From a bacterium (GTDB lineage Bacteria; Planctomycetota; Phycisphaerae; Phycisphaerales; UBA1924): a stretch of DNA of 43,181 nucleotides. Positions 8,534 to 15,774 of this stretch are shown piece after piece (position 1 is the first letter of the stretch; every line of letters begins with the position of its first letter). The DNA is taken from positions 1 through 43,181 of the forward strand of contig JANSXG010000008.1 of NCBI GenBank assembly GCA_024743075.1, in the 5' to 3' direction. Below the pieces are notes generated by a model. That model saw nothing but the letters and a program-made list of their open reading frames with translations. It searched no databases and was not told the origin of the DNA. The position numbers were made by a program, and so were the translations under genes.

Positions 8534-9433
8534 TCAGCGAGTTCCGAAGCCGAGTCGGCGCGCGCGGCGGAGAAGTTCGGGCTGCGAGCGGATGACGTAG
8601 ACATCGTTGATGCCGATGGCGGTCGCGCGTTCGTAGCCGGCGCTCTCGATGATGGGCCGGACGGGGCTGGACTGCGGATCGGCCTTGTCCTCGACGATGA
8701 GTACGGCCGGTGCGAATCTGGCGAGGTCGAATCCCTGGAAGAGACCGACCTCGCCGCCCTCGACGTCGATGACGGCGAAGTCGTATGGCTGCTCGGGCTG
8801 CGGCGCTTCGGCCAAAACCTCGGTCATGGTCGTGTAAGGCACTTCCACCGAGTGGACTCTGGCGTCCTTCGCCTTGAGGTCCTGTTCGTGATGGACGTTG
8901 GTCTCGAGGTAGGACATCACGCCGGAGTGGTCCTCGCCGACCACCTCGTGGAAGGTGACGGAGCCCTTCGATCCGGCGGGGCCGAGGGCGGCGTGCACGA
9001 CGTGGCTGGCGGGACGGGCCTGGCGACAGGCTTCAAAGTTCTTCCGGACGGGCTCGATGAGGACGCCGGTCCAGCCGAGGGCTTCGAAGGGGAGGGTCAC
9101 GGAGAGGTGCTGGCCGTCGTGGGCGCCGACCTCGATGTAGCGTCCGGAGCGTCTGCCCTGGAAGAGTTCATAGAGAAAGACGTCCTCGTTGTCCTGAGCG
9201 GTGAAGCGGAAGCGAGGTCGGTCGGGGCCGGGCTGGCTGGCGAGGTCCTGGGTCGCGGCGGCGATGGCGACGGTTCGGCGGAGTTCCAGGGCGGCGGTCT
9301 CGAGCCGCTCGGTCCGACGCCAGAGCTGCTTTTGGCGACGACGCACCAGTCGGAACTGGGAAATCAGGGCCGCGACCGCGCCGATGGCGGCGATGAGGAG
9401 GATCCACTGCAGCGTCTCGAGGGCCTGTTGCAT
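8534..9433 (-). CDS. FkbM-family methyltransferase with N-terminal membrane anchor
   Basis: This 299-residue protein starts with one hydrophobic helix (residues about 8-25, WILLIAAIGAVAALI) and a short basic, coiled-coil-like linker. The FkbM-type SAM-dependent methyltransferase domain begins around residue 75 with the glycine-rich SAM motif RYIEVGAHDGQHLSVTLPFE, then ALGWTGVLIEPV, and later DFAVIDVEGGEVGLFQGF, the usual FkbM acidic motif. Family members O-methylate sugars, lipids or small molecules, often in surface polysaccharide or glycoprotein clusters. It is followed by the possible glycosyltransferase gene. Its start faces the intergenic region before the giant secreted protein. Confidence 0.85.
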   Translation of the reverse strand: MQQALETLQWILLIAAIGAVAALISQFRLVRRRQKQLWRRTERLETAALELRRTVAIAAATQDLASQPGPDRPRFRFTAQDNEDVFLYELFQGRRSGRYIEVGAHDGQHLSVTLPFEALGWTGVLIEPVRKNFEACRQARPASHVVHAALGPAGSKGSVTFHEVVGEDHSGVMSYLETNVHHEQDLKAKDARVHSVEVPYTTMTEVLAEAPQPEQPYDFAVIDVEGGEVGLFQGFDLARFAPAVLIVEDKADPQSSPVRPIIESAGYERATAIGINDVYVIRSQPELLRRARRLGFGTR

Positions 9434-9461
9434 CGGGCGGATGGTAACCGGATCGGTGAGT

Positions 9462-9482
9462 GCGCATCCTGTCAGGATGTGC
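9462..9482. repeat. Short inverted repeat upstream of the FkbM gene
   Basis: GCGCATCCT and AGGATGTGC face each other across a three-base spacer (GTC). Six central base pairs are perfect, and the outer three include one G-T. It lies about 30 bases before the FkbM start, where a repressor site or leader hairpin could act. Confidence 0.45.
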
Positions 9483-9526
9483 CCGGGGGCGGCGATGCGC
9501 AGGTATTGCGCCGTCCGGGGTGGGCG

Positions 9527-9576
9527 TTATCGGCCCGGCTGCCGATTCGGGCGGCCGGAGCCAGTCGGGCCGATAA
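9527..9576. repeat. Long inverted repeat (operator or RNA hairpin candidate)
   Basis: TTATCGGCCCGGCTG (9527-9541) pairs with CAGTCGGGCCGATAA (9562-9576) across a 20-base spacer: eleven perfect outer pairs, one G-T and three more inner pairs. Neither side has a T-tract and both flanking genes point away, so it is not a terminator. It may be an operator or a structured leader element. Confidence 0.6.
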
Positions 9577-9642
9577 AGACGGCGTGACGCGGATCAGGAA
9601 GCGGGATAACCCATACGGATCGTTTGACTGGTCCTCATATCG

Positions 9643-9677
9643 CGGGCAACTTCCCAGAAGGTCTGATAAGTTGCCCG
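9643..9677. repeat. Ten-base inverted repeat
   Basis: CGGGCAACTT (9643-9652) is the exact reverse complement of AAGTTGCCCG (9668-9677), with a 15-base spacer. It sits just downstream of a TTGACT box, so it could be an operator for the giant-protein promoter. No T-run follows that would make it a terminator. Confidence 0.55.
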
Positions 9678-9853
9678 AACAAATCGTGTTTATCTGTCTT
9701 CAGGGCCGGGATCGGATTGGGCGCTGCGTGTGCGTCGGACGTTGTCGGCTTTCCAAAGGAATGGACTGCTGAACCAATCGGCCGATGGTGCGTCGGATAG
9801 TCCGCGAGCGGGTTATTCGGAGCTGGCTCGGTGGCTCAGGCCAGGAAGTGATC

Positions 9854-9869
9854 CCGGCGGACGCGCCGG
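9854..9869 (+). promoter_or_regulatory. Leader hairpin before the giant secreted protein gene
   Basis: CCGGCG and CGCCGG flank a GACG loop immediately upstream of the AAAGGA ribosome site. Such a hairpin can protect the 5' end of an abundant mRNA or modulate ribosome access. It is a short GC stem in GC-rich DNA, so chance is possible. Confidence 0.35.
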
Positions 9870-9889
9870 AATAAGAAAGGATCGAAGGA

Positions 9890-12800
9890 ATGAGAGCTTT
9901 GTTGCGGAGCGGGCTTGGTCTGCTGGCGGCGGGGGCCGTCGCGGGCTCGGCGTTTGCAGCCGGTGTCCAGATCACTCAGCCCCGGGTCGCGGACGATGAA
10001 TTCGCCGGACCCTCCACGATCGTGACCTTTTCCGTGGATGCGGGTCTGGACGGGCTGAGCCTGACCGACGGGCAGCCGCTGACGGTTGAGGCTCGCCTGA
10101 TCGGCTCGGACGGCACGCTGTTCGGCTCAGCGATCACGGTCGGGATCCTCGGCGGTCCGGTGAACTACAACAACGCCGGCAACACCGGTCTGCAGATCGA
10201 CATGAACGATCGCAACGGTGACGGCACGCCGGGAGACTTTGTCTTCTCGACGGCCCAGTGGTCGAGCATCGTCAACGCCGGCGGCGGCGTGCGTCTGCGT
10301 GTGTTCACGCCGGGCGATGGCGGCGCGACGACCGAGTTTGACGCGGCGGACGAAACGCAGGACGAGGTTCTGCGCGCGGACAACACGGGGCCGCGGATCA
10401 CGAGCGCTCAGGTGAACGCGGACGGCAGCCTGCTTCTGCTGAACTTCGATCAGCGTCTGCGTGTCGCAGCTTCGGGCGACACGGCCAACGACGACAACCA
10501 GACCATCATCGCGAGCGTCGGTGACAACGATTTCCAGGCGAACACGGTCAACTCCTTCGGGGGTGCGACGCCGACGGCGAGCGGCATCCTGGGTGTGACG
10601 CTGGGCAGCGAATTTCGCTCGCTCACGCTGACGCTCGACAACAGCGACTTGCCGAACGATTCAACAAACCTCCAGTTGAACCGCTGGATCCGCCCGAACA
10701 CCCCGGACTCGAATCTTGATCTGAAGGACATCGTCGCGAACCTCGCGACGTCGAACTCGATCCAGATCACGAGTGTTCCCGATCTGTCGGTGACCGGTGC
10801 GGTGTTCACCGCGCGTGTTCCCGCCAACGGCGGCGTCGTGGGTGGTTCGCTCCGGATCGACTTCAACAACGAGATTTCGAGCGCCGGTGTGGCCGGTGCG
10901 TACACGCTGGACCTCGTCGGCGATGTGGCGACGGACATCACGGTGAACGCCGTGAGCGCCTCGGGCAGTTCGGTCATCATCGACCTCGACTCCTCGGGCG
11001 GCGCGCTCGACGGTATCGCGGCCGACGGCCTGCTAGACGCCTCGGATGGTGATCCGAACGACGGCCTGTTCCGAGTCACGATCGATTCGGCGACCGGTCC
11101 GACGGACATCTTCAGCCAGACGCTGCCTTCGGATGTCGAGGACCGCGCGATCGGCGATGAGATCGCGCCGATGCTGCAGTTCGTTTCGTTCCACGACCTT
11201 GACGGTGACGGCGAGGTCGACGCGGTCGCGCTCGTCTACGACGAGGCGATGGCGAACACGACCAGTGAGACCGGCCTGACAGCGACGCCGGTGGATTCGG
11301 CGTCGGTGAACCCGGTTTCTCAGATCACGACCAGCGGGTTTACCGCTGATCTCGGTGGCTTCACTGCCGATACGGTCGTGAACCCGGGCAGTGACACGCT
11401 GACGATCTCGACGAGTCGCGGCAGCGTTGACCTTGTGGTTGACGGCGATCCGCTCGCCACTCGCGAGACGAACAACGCGATCATCCTCGGGTTCGATCCG
11501 CAGGCGTTCGACTGGGACGATGACGGTACGACCGCCGCGGGCGGCGACGACGAAGAAGCGATCCCCGGCACGGGCGACGCGAACGCTGTTGCGGCTGCGT
11601 ACAACGCGTCCGCCGGCGAGATCACCGACGCTGCGGGCAACGACGCGCCGAGCGTCGGCACGACGAACGCTTCGACGGACCGTGCGAACCCGACGCTGGT
11701 CTTCGCCGGTTTCCTGACCGGTGATAACCAGGACGAGCTGACCTCGAACCGCCAGCTGGTGGTCGAGCAGCGTCCGGTCGGAGACACCTCGGACGTTGGC
11801 GATTCGGATCCGAACCGGATCCTGTTCGTGTGGTCGGAGGCGATCGAATCGACCGCCGGTGACACGACTGTCTCGACGGCGAACGTTGAGGAAGAGTCGA
11901 TCACGTTTGGTGGGACACCGTTCGACGACGGCGATCTCGTGGACGCGTTGACGACGGCGAACTCGTTCACGCTGCAGAACGCGGACGTGTCGATCAGCGA
12001 TTCCGTGGCGGTTCTCGCTGCTTCGACGCTGGTCGATGCGGCGGGCAACCCGGCGACCGCTTCGGCGACGGACCAGACGAACAAGCAGGCGCCGTTCATC
12101 GCTCTGACGGTTCAGAGCGGCACGGTGGTCGACAGCGCGTTCCTGCTGGACGACGATGACGACGGCAACGCCGATTCGATCATCGCGCAGTTCAACCAGG
12201 TCGTCGTGCGTTCGCTGCTGGACGCGTCCGACTTCTCGATCAGCGTCGGCACGATCGATGGGATCGACACCGACAACGGCGCGAACTCGAACGGCGTGCT
12301 GTTCGAGGTTTCGGGCGTATCGATGATGGATACGCCGACGATCACCTACAACGGTGCGGACGCGGACGCCGCGGACCGCGCGATTCAGGGCGCTTCGACC
12401 GGCATGAATGTTTCGGCGGTCAACGGCCAGACCTTCGTGGCGCAGGCGGTCGATGCGGCCGATCCGGATGCTCAGGGCCCGGCGATCATGCTGATCTCCG
12501 GTCGCGTGCTGCTCGGGACCGACGGCGGCCAGGCGATCCCGGCTCCGATCGGCACGAAGATCTACGCGGGCGTCGCGGTTCCGACCGTGAAGCGCGTGAC
12601 CGCTGCTCACAACAATGTGACGTTCTCGTACGAGCGGACCAGCGGCGACGACTCTGTCGCCAGCCAGCGTTCGCTCCAGTCGCTGACGAACTGGTTGTTG
12701 GAACTGAACCAGTTCGTGTACCTGCAGCGTGGTCCGAACAACGTTCGTGTGTACACGAACACGCCGGAGTCCACCGGTGACCCGGACTACGACTTCCTGA

Positions 12801-13936
12801 CGGACACGATCCAGCTGCAGTTCATCACTTCGAACCTCGCGGCGATCCGGTTCACGGGTCAGGGCGAAGAGTCGACCGATCGGATCACGAACGGTCTGCT
12901 GGAACTCGCGTGGGACCTGCCTCGCTCGGCCGACGGCACGACGACGGAGATCTACAACACCGGCTTCGATCTGGATGGCGCCCCGATCCTGTCGACGGCG
13001 ACCGTGACCGCTGCCGACGGTTCGTACGATCTGTACGTGTCGGCCCCGATCGCCTCGTTCACCGGGCGGAATCGCCTGAGCTCGCAGCTGAACCCGGTCA
13101 TCATCGTGGCCGAGCTTCCGAGCGGCGAGCGGTTCCCCGTCTCCAGCCTTCTGAGCTCCATTGACGGCGACCCGATTCAGTTCCAGCCCCAGAACCGCAC
13201 GGAGCAGAACAACAACAGTGCTGAAGACGCGGTTCAGTTCACCATCGATATCAGCAAGGCCGGGGCCGAGCGTATCTACCCCGGTTGGAACACGGTGCCG
13301 TTCGCGCGTCAGTCTGGCTGGGCGACCAGTTCGATCCGGCGTCCGACTCTGCCGACGAGCATCCAGACGAACGAGGTCGTGCTCGGGCAGAACCTGATCG
13401 CGGCCGGGCCCCTGGATCAGTTCGTCTACTGGATCGAGGACGCCGACGGCGACATGACCGGGGTCGACGGCGAGTGGAACGCCGACGACGACCGGGCGAA
13501 CCCGCTGGATTCGATTTTGATCGATCGGAACCAGATCAAGAGCTTCGCGTTCACGCTGACGAGCTTCGGCGTGCAGTTCGGCGAGAACATCAACAACCTC
13601 GTCGGCGGCTACGCCTTCGGGCTGTTCAACGCCACCAGCGAGAGCTACGGCGTGTTCCAGTTGGGCGACGAGTTGGAGGCGGCGTCGGTGTTCCCGGCGG
13701 CCGGGTTCCCGAACAACTCGATCACCGATGGTTGGGTGCTGGCGACGGTCAGCACGGCGTTCCCGAACGCGAACGGGTTCTTCCCGGCCAACAACCGGAC
13801 CGACTTCATTCTCGTGTTCCAAAACACGGGCGATGGATTCGATGTCGGTTCGCTCGAGCCGGACAACGGGGCGAACAACCCCAACGACCTGAACTCGATC
13901 GATCGCAACACCCCGGCGTTCATTCACTACCGCTGA
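9890..13936 (+). CDS. Giant secreted protein with repeated SbsA-like (Ig-type) domains
   Basis: This 1348-residue protein has a clear Sec signal peptide (MRALLRSGLGLLAAGAVAGS, then AFA before the cut). After an N-terminal domain with a DRNGDGTPGD loop it shows repeated beta-rich units opening with a Pro-hydrophobic strand and an Asp-rich calcium-type loop. Units start near residues 166 (NTGPRITSAQVNADG), 424 (APMLQFVSFHDLDGDGEVD), 600 and 735 (LDDDDDGNADSIIAQFNQVV). This resembles the SbsA-like Ig-type (Big_5) domains of S-layer and surface proteins. The C-terminal third is a different Asn/Gly/Phe-rich beta domain with no dockerin, LPXTG, PEP-CTERM or membrane helix. The ATG at 9890 follows AAAGGA by eight bases. 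The gene is monocistronic, ending at a strong terminator. It may be a structural surface protein or a T2SS substrate; the latter rests only on its position before the T2SS operon. Confidence 0.75.
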   Translation: MRALLRSGLGLLAAGAVAGSAFAAGVQITQPRVADDEFAGPSTIVTFSVDAGLDGLSLTDGQPLTVEARLIGSDGTLFGSAITVGILGGPVNYNNAGNTGLQIDMNDRNGDGTPGDFVFSTAQWSSIVNAGGGVRLRVFTPGDGGATTEFDAADETQDEVLRADNTGPRITSAQVNADGSLLLLNFDQRLRVAASGDTANDDNQTIIASVGDNDFQANTVNSFGGATPTASGILGVTLGSEFRSLTLTLDNSDLPNDSTNLQLNRWIRPNTPDSNLDLKDIVANLATSNSIQITSVPDLSVTGAVFTARVPANGGVVGGSLRIDFNNEISSAGVAGAYTLDLVGDVATDITVNAVSASGSSVIIDLDSSGGALDGIAADGLLDASDGDPNDGLFRVTIDSATGPTDIFSQTLPSDVEDRAIGDEIAPMLQFVSFHDLDGDGEVDAVALVYDEAMANTTSETGLTATPVDSASVNPVSQITTSGFTADLGGFTADTVVNPGSDTLTISTSRGSVDLVVDGDPLATRETNNAIILGFDPQAFDWDDDGTTAAGGDDEEAIPGTGDANAVAAAYNASAGEITDAAGNDAPSVGTTNASTDRANPTLVFAGFLTGDNQDELTSNRQLVVEQRPVGDTSDVGDSDPNRILFVWSEAIESTAGDTTVSTANVEEESITFGGTPFDDGDLVDALTTANSFTLQNADVSISDSVAVLAASTLVDAAGNPATASATDQTNKQAPFIALTVQSGTVVDSAFLLDDDDDGNADSIIAQFNQVVVRSLLDASDFSISVGTIDGIDTDNGANSNGVLFEVSGVSMMDTPTITYNGADADAADRAIQGASTGMNVSAVNGQTFVAQAVDAADPDAQGPAIMLISGRVLLGTDGGQAIPAPIGTKIYAGVAVPTVKRVTAAHNNVTFSYERTSGDDSVASQRSLQSLTNWLLELNQFVYLQRGPNNVRVYTNTPESTGDPDYDFLTDTIQLQFITSNLAAIRFTGQGEESTDRITNGLLELAWDLPRSADGTTTEIYNTGFDLDGAPILSTATVTAADGSYDLYVSAPIASFTGRNRLSSQLNPVIIVAELPSGERFPVSSLLSSIDGDPIQFQPQNRTEQNNNSAEDAVQFTIDISKAGAERIYPGWNTVPFARQSGWATSSIRRPTLPTSIQTNEVVLGQNLIAAGPLDQFVYWIEDADGDMTGVDGEWNADDDRANPLDSILIDRNQIKSFAFTLTSFGVQFGENINNLVGGYAFGLFNATSESYGVFQLGDELEAASVFPAAGFPNNSITDGWVLATVSTAFPNANGFFPANNRTDFILVFQNTGDGFDVGSLEPDNGANNPNDLNSIDRNTPAFIHYR

Positions 13937-13969
13937 GTGAATCGACGGGGTTGGGAGGCTCTCTTCCCG

Positions 13970-14002
13970 GCGGCGCTCTTCGGGGCGCCGCTTTTCGTTT
14001 TT
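13970..14002 (+). terminator. Intrinsic terminator after the giant secreted protein gene
   Basis: A seven-base stem (GCGGCGC at 13970 and GCGCCGC at 13985) encloses an eight-base loop and is followed at once by TTTTCGTTTTT. It lies 34 bases past the stop of the giant gene and separates it from the dockerin/T2SS operon. Confidence 0.88.
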
Positions 14003-14013
14003 GGAGCCGGGGC

Positions 14014-14022
14014 TGCTACCAT
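14014..14022 (+). promoter_or_regulatory. Candidate extended -10 promoter of the dockerin/T2SS operon
   Basis: TGCTACCAT has the TG of an extended -10 and four of six matches to TATAAT, 21 bases before the ATG of the dockerin gene. The preceding terminator implies that a promoter must lie close by. No good -35 box is seen. Confidence 0.3.
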
Positions 14023-14042
14023 GGTGCGCGGGAGCAACAGCG

Positions 14043-14786
14043 ATGAACACGACCAAACCGAGTCGGCTTTCGATCCTCGCGTCTCTGCTCGGCATCACCC
14101 TGCTGGCCGGGGAGTCGTTGGGGCAGTTCGTGCCCGGTGGCGGCACGCTGGTCCGCGAGCGCGTTGCCGGTGTGCTCCGCCTCAGTTCGGACGCGCCGGT
14201 GCCCGTGGATGGCGACCAGATCGCCGCGTTCTACAACGGGCAGATTGTCTCAGAGGTGTTCCAGTTCACCGTGGAGAGCGCGGAGTCGCTCGAGTACTCG
14301 GTGGTTGTGTTCGGGGATGATCCGTCGACCGAGGAGCAGGAGGGGCCGGCGGTTGGCGAGACGGTGGAGTTTCGGTTCTACCGGCAGAGCACGAACGTCG
14401 TGTACAAGCGTCTGGGCACGCTGAACCAGGGCGGCGAGGTGTTCAACTACCAGTTCAACGGTCAGGAATTGCCCGACTTCATCGGCGACCTGCCTTTTCC
14501 GATCGATCTGATCCCGACCGCGCCGCTGGATCTTCGTTTGACGAATGATCCGGAGGATTCGGGTGGTTCGGTCGGCGGCGGCGACGGCGACGGCGGGGAA
14601 GTGGACGACACGCCCAACTACGACGTGGACGGCGACGGTCGGATCACGATCAAGGACGCCGCGGAGATCCTTCGGGTCATGTCGGGCGCTTCGTTTCGGG
14701 TGGTGCCTGCCGCGCGTGCTGATGCGAACAAGGACGGGAAGGTTGATATCCGCGATGTGATCGGCGTGCTTCGGAACCGGACGTGA
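14043..14786 (+). CDS. Secreted dockerin-domain protein, first gene of the T2SS operon
   Basis: This 247-residue protein starts at ATG 14043, eight bases after GGAG, and has a Sec signal peptide (SILASLLGITLLAGESLGQ). A beta-rich domain follows with a VDGDQIAAFYNGQIVSEVF segment, then a Gly/Asp linker near residues 175-190. Next comes a C-terminal type I dockerin: two calcium-binding F-hands, DVDGDGRITIKDAAEILRVM and DANKDGKVDIRDVIGVL. Dockerins usually bind cohesins or act as calcium-folded C-terminal modules; no cohesin was seen in this window. The stop overlaps the GTG start of gspH (GTGA), so it is coupled to the secretion genes. That makes it a probable substrate, accessory or surface partner of this T2SS. 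The role is inferred from position. Confidence 0.78.
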   Translation: MNTTKPSRLSILASLLGITLLAGESLGQFVPGGGTLVRERVAGVLRLSSDAPVPVDGDQIAAFYNGQIVSEVFQFTVESAESLEYSVVVFGDDPSTEEQEGPAVGETVEFRFYRQSTNVVYKRLGTLNQGGEVFNYQFNGQELPDFIGDLPFPIDLIPTAPLDLRLTNDPEDSGGSVGGGDGDGGEVDDTPNYDVDGDGRITIKDAAEILRVMSGASFRVVPAARADANKDGKVDIRDVIGVLRNRT

Positions 14787-15328
14787 GTGGTCGAGTGCGA
14801 GGGCGTTCGAGGGCGTTTTCACTGCTGGAACTGGTGGTGGTGCTCGCGCTGATCGGGCTGATGAGCACGGTCGCGGTGGTGCGTCTGGGAGCGGGCGCTG
14901 AAGTGCGCCGGCTGGACGAAGCCGTGCGAACCATCGAGCGTGTGCTGATCGAGTCGCGTGTGGAGGCGATGCAACAAGGCAGGCCGATCGCGGTTGCGGT
15001 GGAGTTGAGGGACGACTCGATCCGCGTGGACGGGGTGGGGGATGCGAAGGTCCTGCCCGTCGCGGGCCTGCGAGCGCTCGACGAGGAGGGGCGCGAGGTG
15101 GAGCGGCTGCGGGTGCAGTTTGGTCCGGATGGGCGTGCCGACGGACTGGTGCTTCGGTTTGCCGGGCCGGGGCTGGACGTGCAGCGGGCGTTTGATCTTG
15201 GTCTGCTGAAGCCGCTGCCGGGCGTGGACGGTGAGGCGGGGAGCGGACTTGGCGGTAGACTCTGGTTGGTTCGGTTCGACCCTGTTTCGGGAGCACCATC
15301 GGTTGATGTACGCGGTACGAGGAACTGA
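14783..15328 (+). CDS. gspH: T2SS minor pseudopilin GspH-like
   Basis: This 181-residue prepilin-like protein starts at a GTG that overlaps the previous stop by four bases. The leader MSGRVRGRSRA is followed by FSLLELVVVLALIGLMSTVA with Glu5; the residue before the cut is Ala instead of Gly. The soluble part contains the GspH-type segment of long helix then strands (RTIERVLIESRVEAMQQGRP). GspH is a minor pseudopilin in the tip complex or shaft of the T2SS pseudopilus. Assignment to H rather than a generic GspH/FimT protein rests on operon position directly before gspG. Confidence 0.75.
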   Translation: MSGRVRGRSRAFSLLELVVVLALIGLMSTVAVVRLGAGAEVRRLDEAVRTIERVLIESRVEAMQQGRPIAVAVELRDDSIRVDGVGDAKVLPVAGLRALDEEGREVERLRVQFGPDGRADGLVLRFAGPGLDVQRAFDLGLLKPLPGVDGEAGSGLGGRLWLVRFDPVSGAPSVDVRGTRN

Positions 15329-15332
15329 CTGG

Positions 15333-15758
15333 ATGAGACGACGGGAAACGGTTCAGCGCGGGTTCAGCCTGCTCGAGATGCTGGTGGTGCTGGCGATCAT
15401 CGGCCTGCTGGTCGCGCTGTTCGCGCCGCGTCTGACCGGCGCGTTCGCGGGCGGTCAGGTGAAGACGACGAAGGCGCAATTGCAGCAGCTCTCGACGGCG
15501 ATCGAGGAGTTCCGCATGACCATGAAGAGGCTGCCGACAGAGGAAGAGGGCCTGCGCGTGCTGGTCGAGCGTCCGGAGGGTGATACGGCCTCGGAGTGGC
15601 GGAATTTTCTGGGGATGCGCGAGCTGCCCAAGGACGCGTGGGGCAACGACTTCGTGTACTCGCTGGATGACCCGGACTTTGACTACGTGATCCTGTCGTA
15701 CGGATCGGACGGTCGGCCCGGCGGCGAGGGCGACGCGTCGGACCTCGAGAACCGTTGA
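15333..15758 (+). CDS. gspG: T2SS major pseudopilin GspG
   Basis: This 141-residue protein matches the GspG family well: leader MRRRETVQRG, then FSLLEMLVVLAIIGLLVALF with Glu5, the conserved KAQLQQLSTAIEEFRM helix, and RLPTEEEGLRVL. It continues KDAWGNDFVYSL and ends with the calcium-site segment ILSYGSDGRPGGEGDASDLE. The ATG at 15333 has GAGGA nine bases upstream; upstream in-frame starts overlap gspH and lengthen the leader. GspG polymerises into the pseudopilus that pushes substrates through the secretin, and calcium binding stabilises it. It lies immediately after gspH and 16 bases before gspE. Confidence 0.93.
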   Translation: MRRRETVQRGFSLLEMLVVLAIIGLLVALFAPRLTGAFAGGQVKTTKAQLQQLSTAIEEFRMTMKRLPTEEEGLRVLVERPEGDTASEWRNFLGMRELPKDAWGNDFVYSLDDPDFDYVILSYGSDGRPGGEGDASDLENR

Positions 15759-15774
15759 ACGGAGCGGGAGACTG

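Larger units (their letters stand above)
9434..9889. other. Divergent intergenic region rich in inverted repeats
   Basis: No gene was found in these 456 bases between two divergent starts. The region must hold promoters in both directions, but I see no strong consensus pair; a TTGACT at 9624-9629 is the best -35-like box on the plus strand. It holds at least five dyads, listed separately where long: 9462-9482, 9527-9576, 9643-9677, the palindrome ATCGGCCGAT at 9777-9786, and a GC hairpin at 9854-9869 just before the ribosome site of the giant gene. The half-site ATCGGCC recurs at 9529, 9568 (inverted) and 9777. Confidence 0.7.

Noticed and set aside
10000-13900. PEP-CTERM, LPXTG or dockerin anchor on the giant secreted protein
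   Set aside because: The C-terminus ends in a beta-type sequence with no hydrophobic helix, sorting motif or paired F-hands.
11033-14146. 1037-codon open frame on the minus strand under the giant secreted protein
   Set aside because: The plus-strand frame has a signal peptide, ribosome site, repeats and terminator. The minus frame is Arg/Val/Asp-rich noise produced by high GC at codon third positions.
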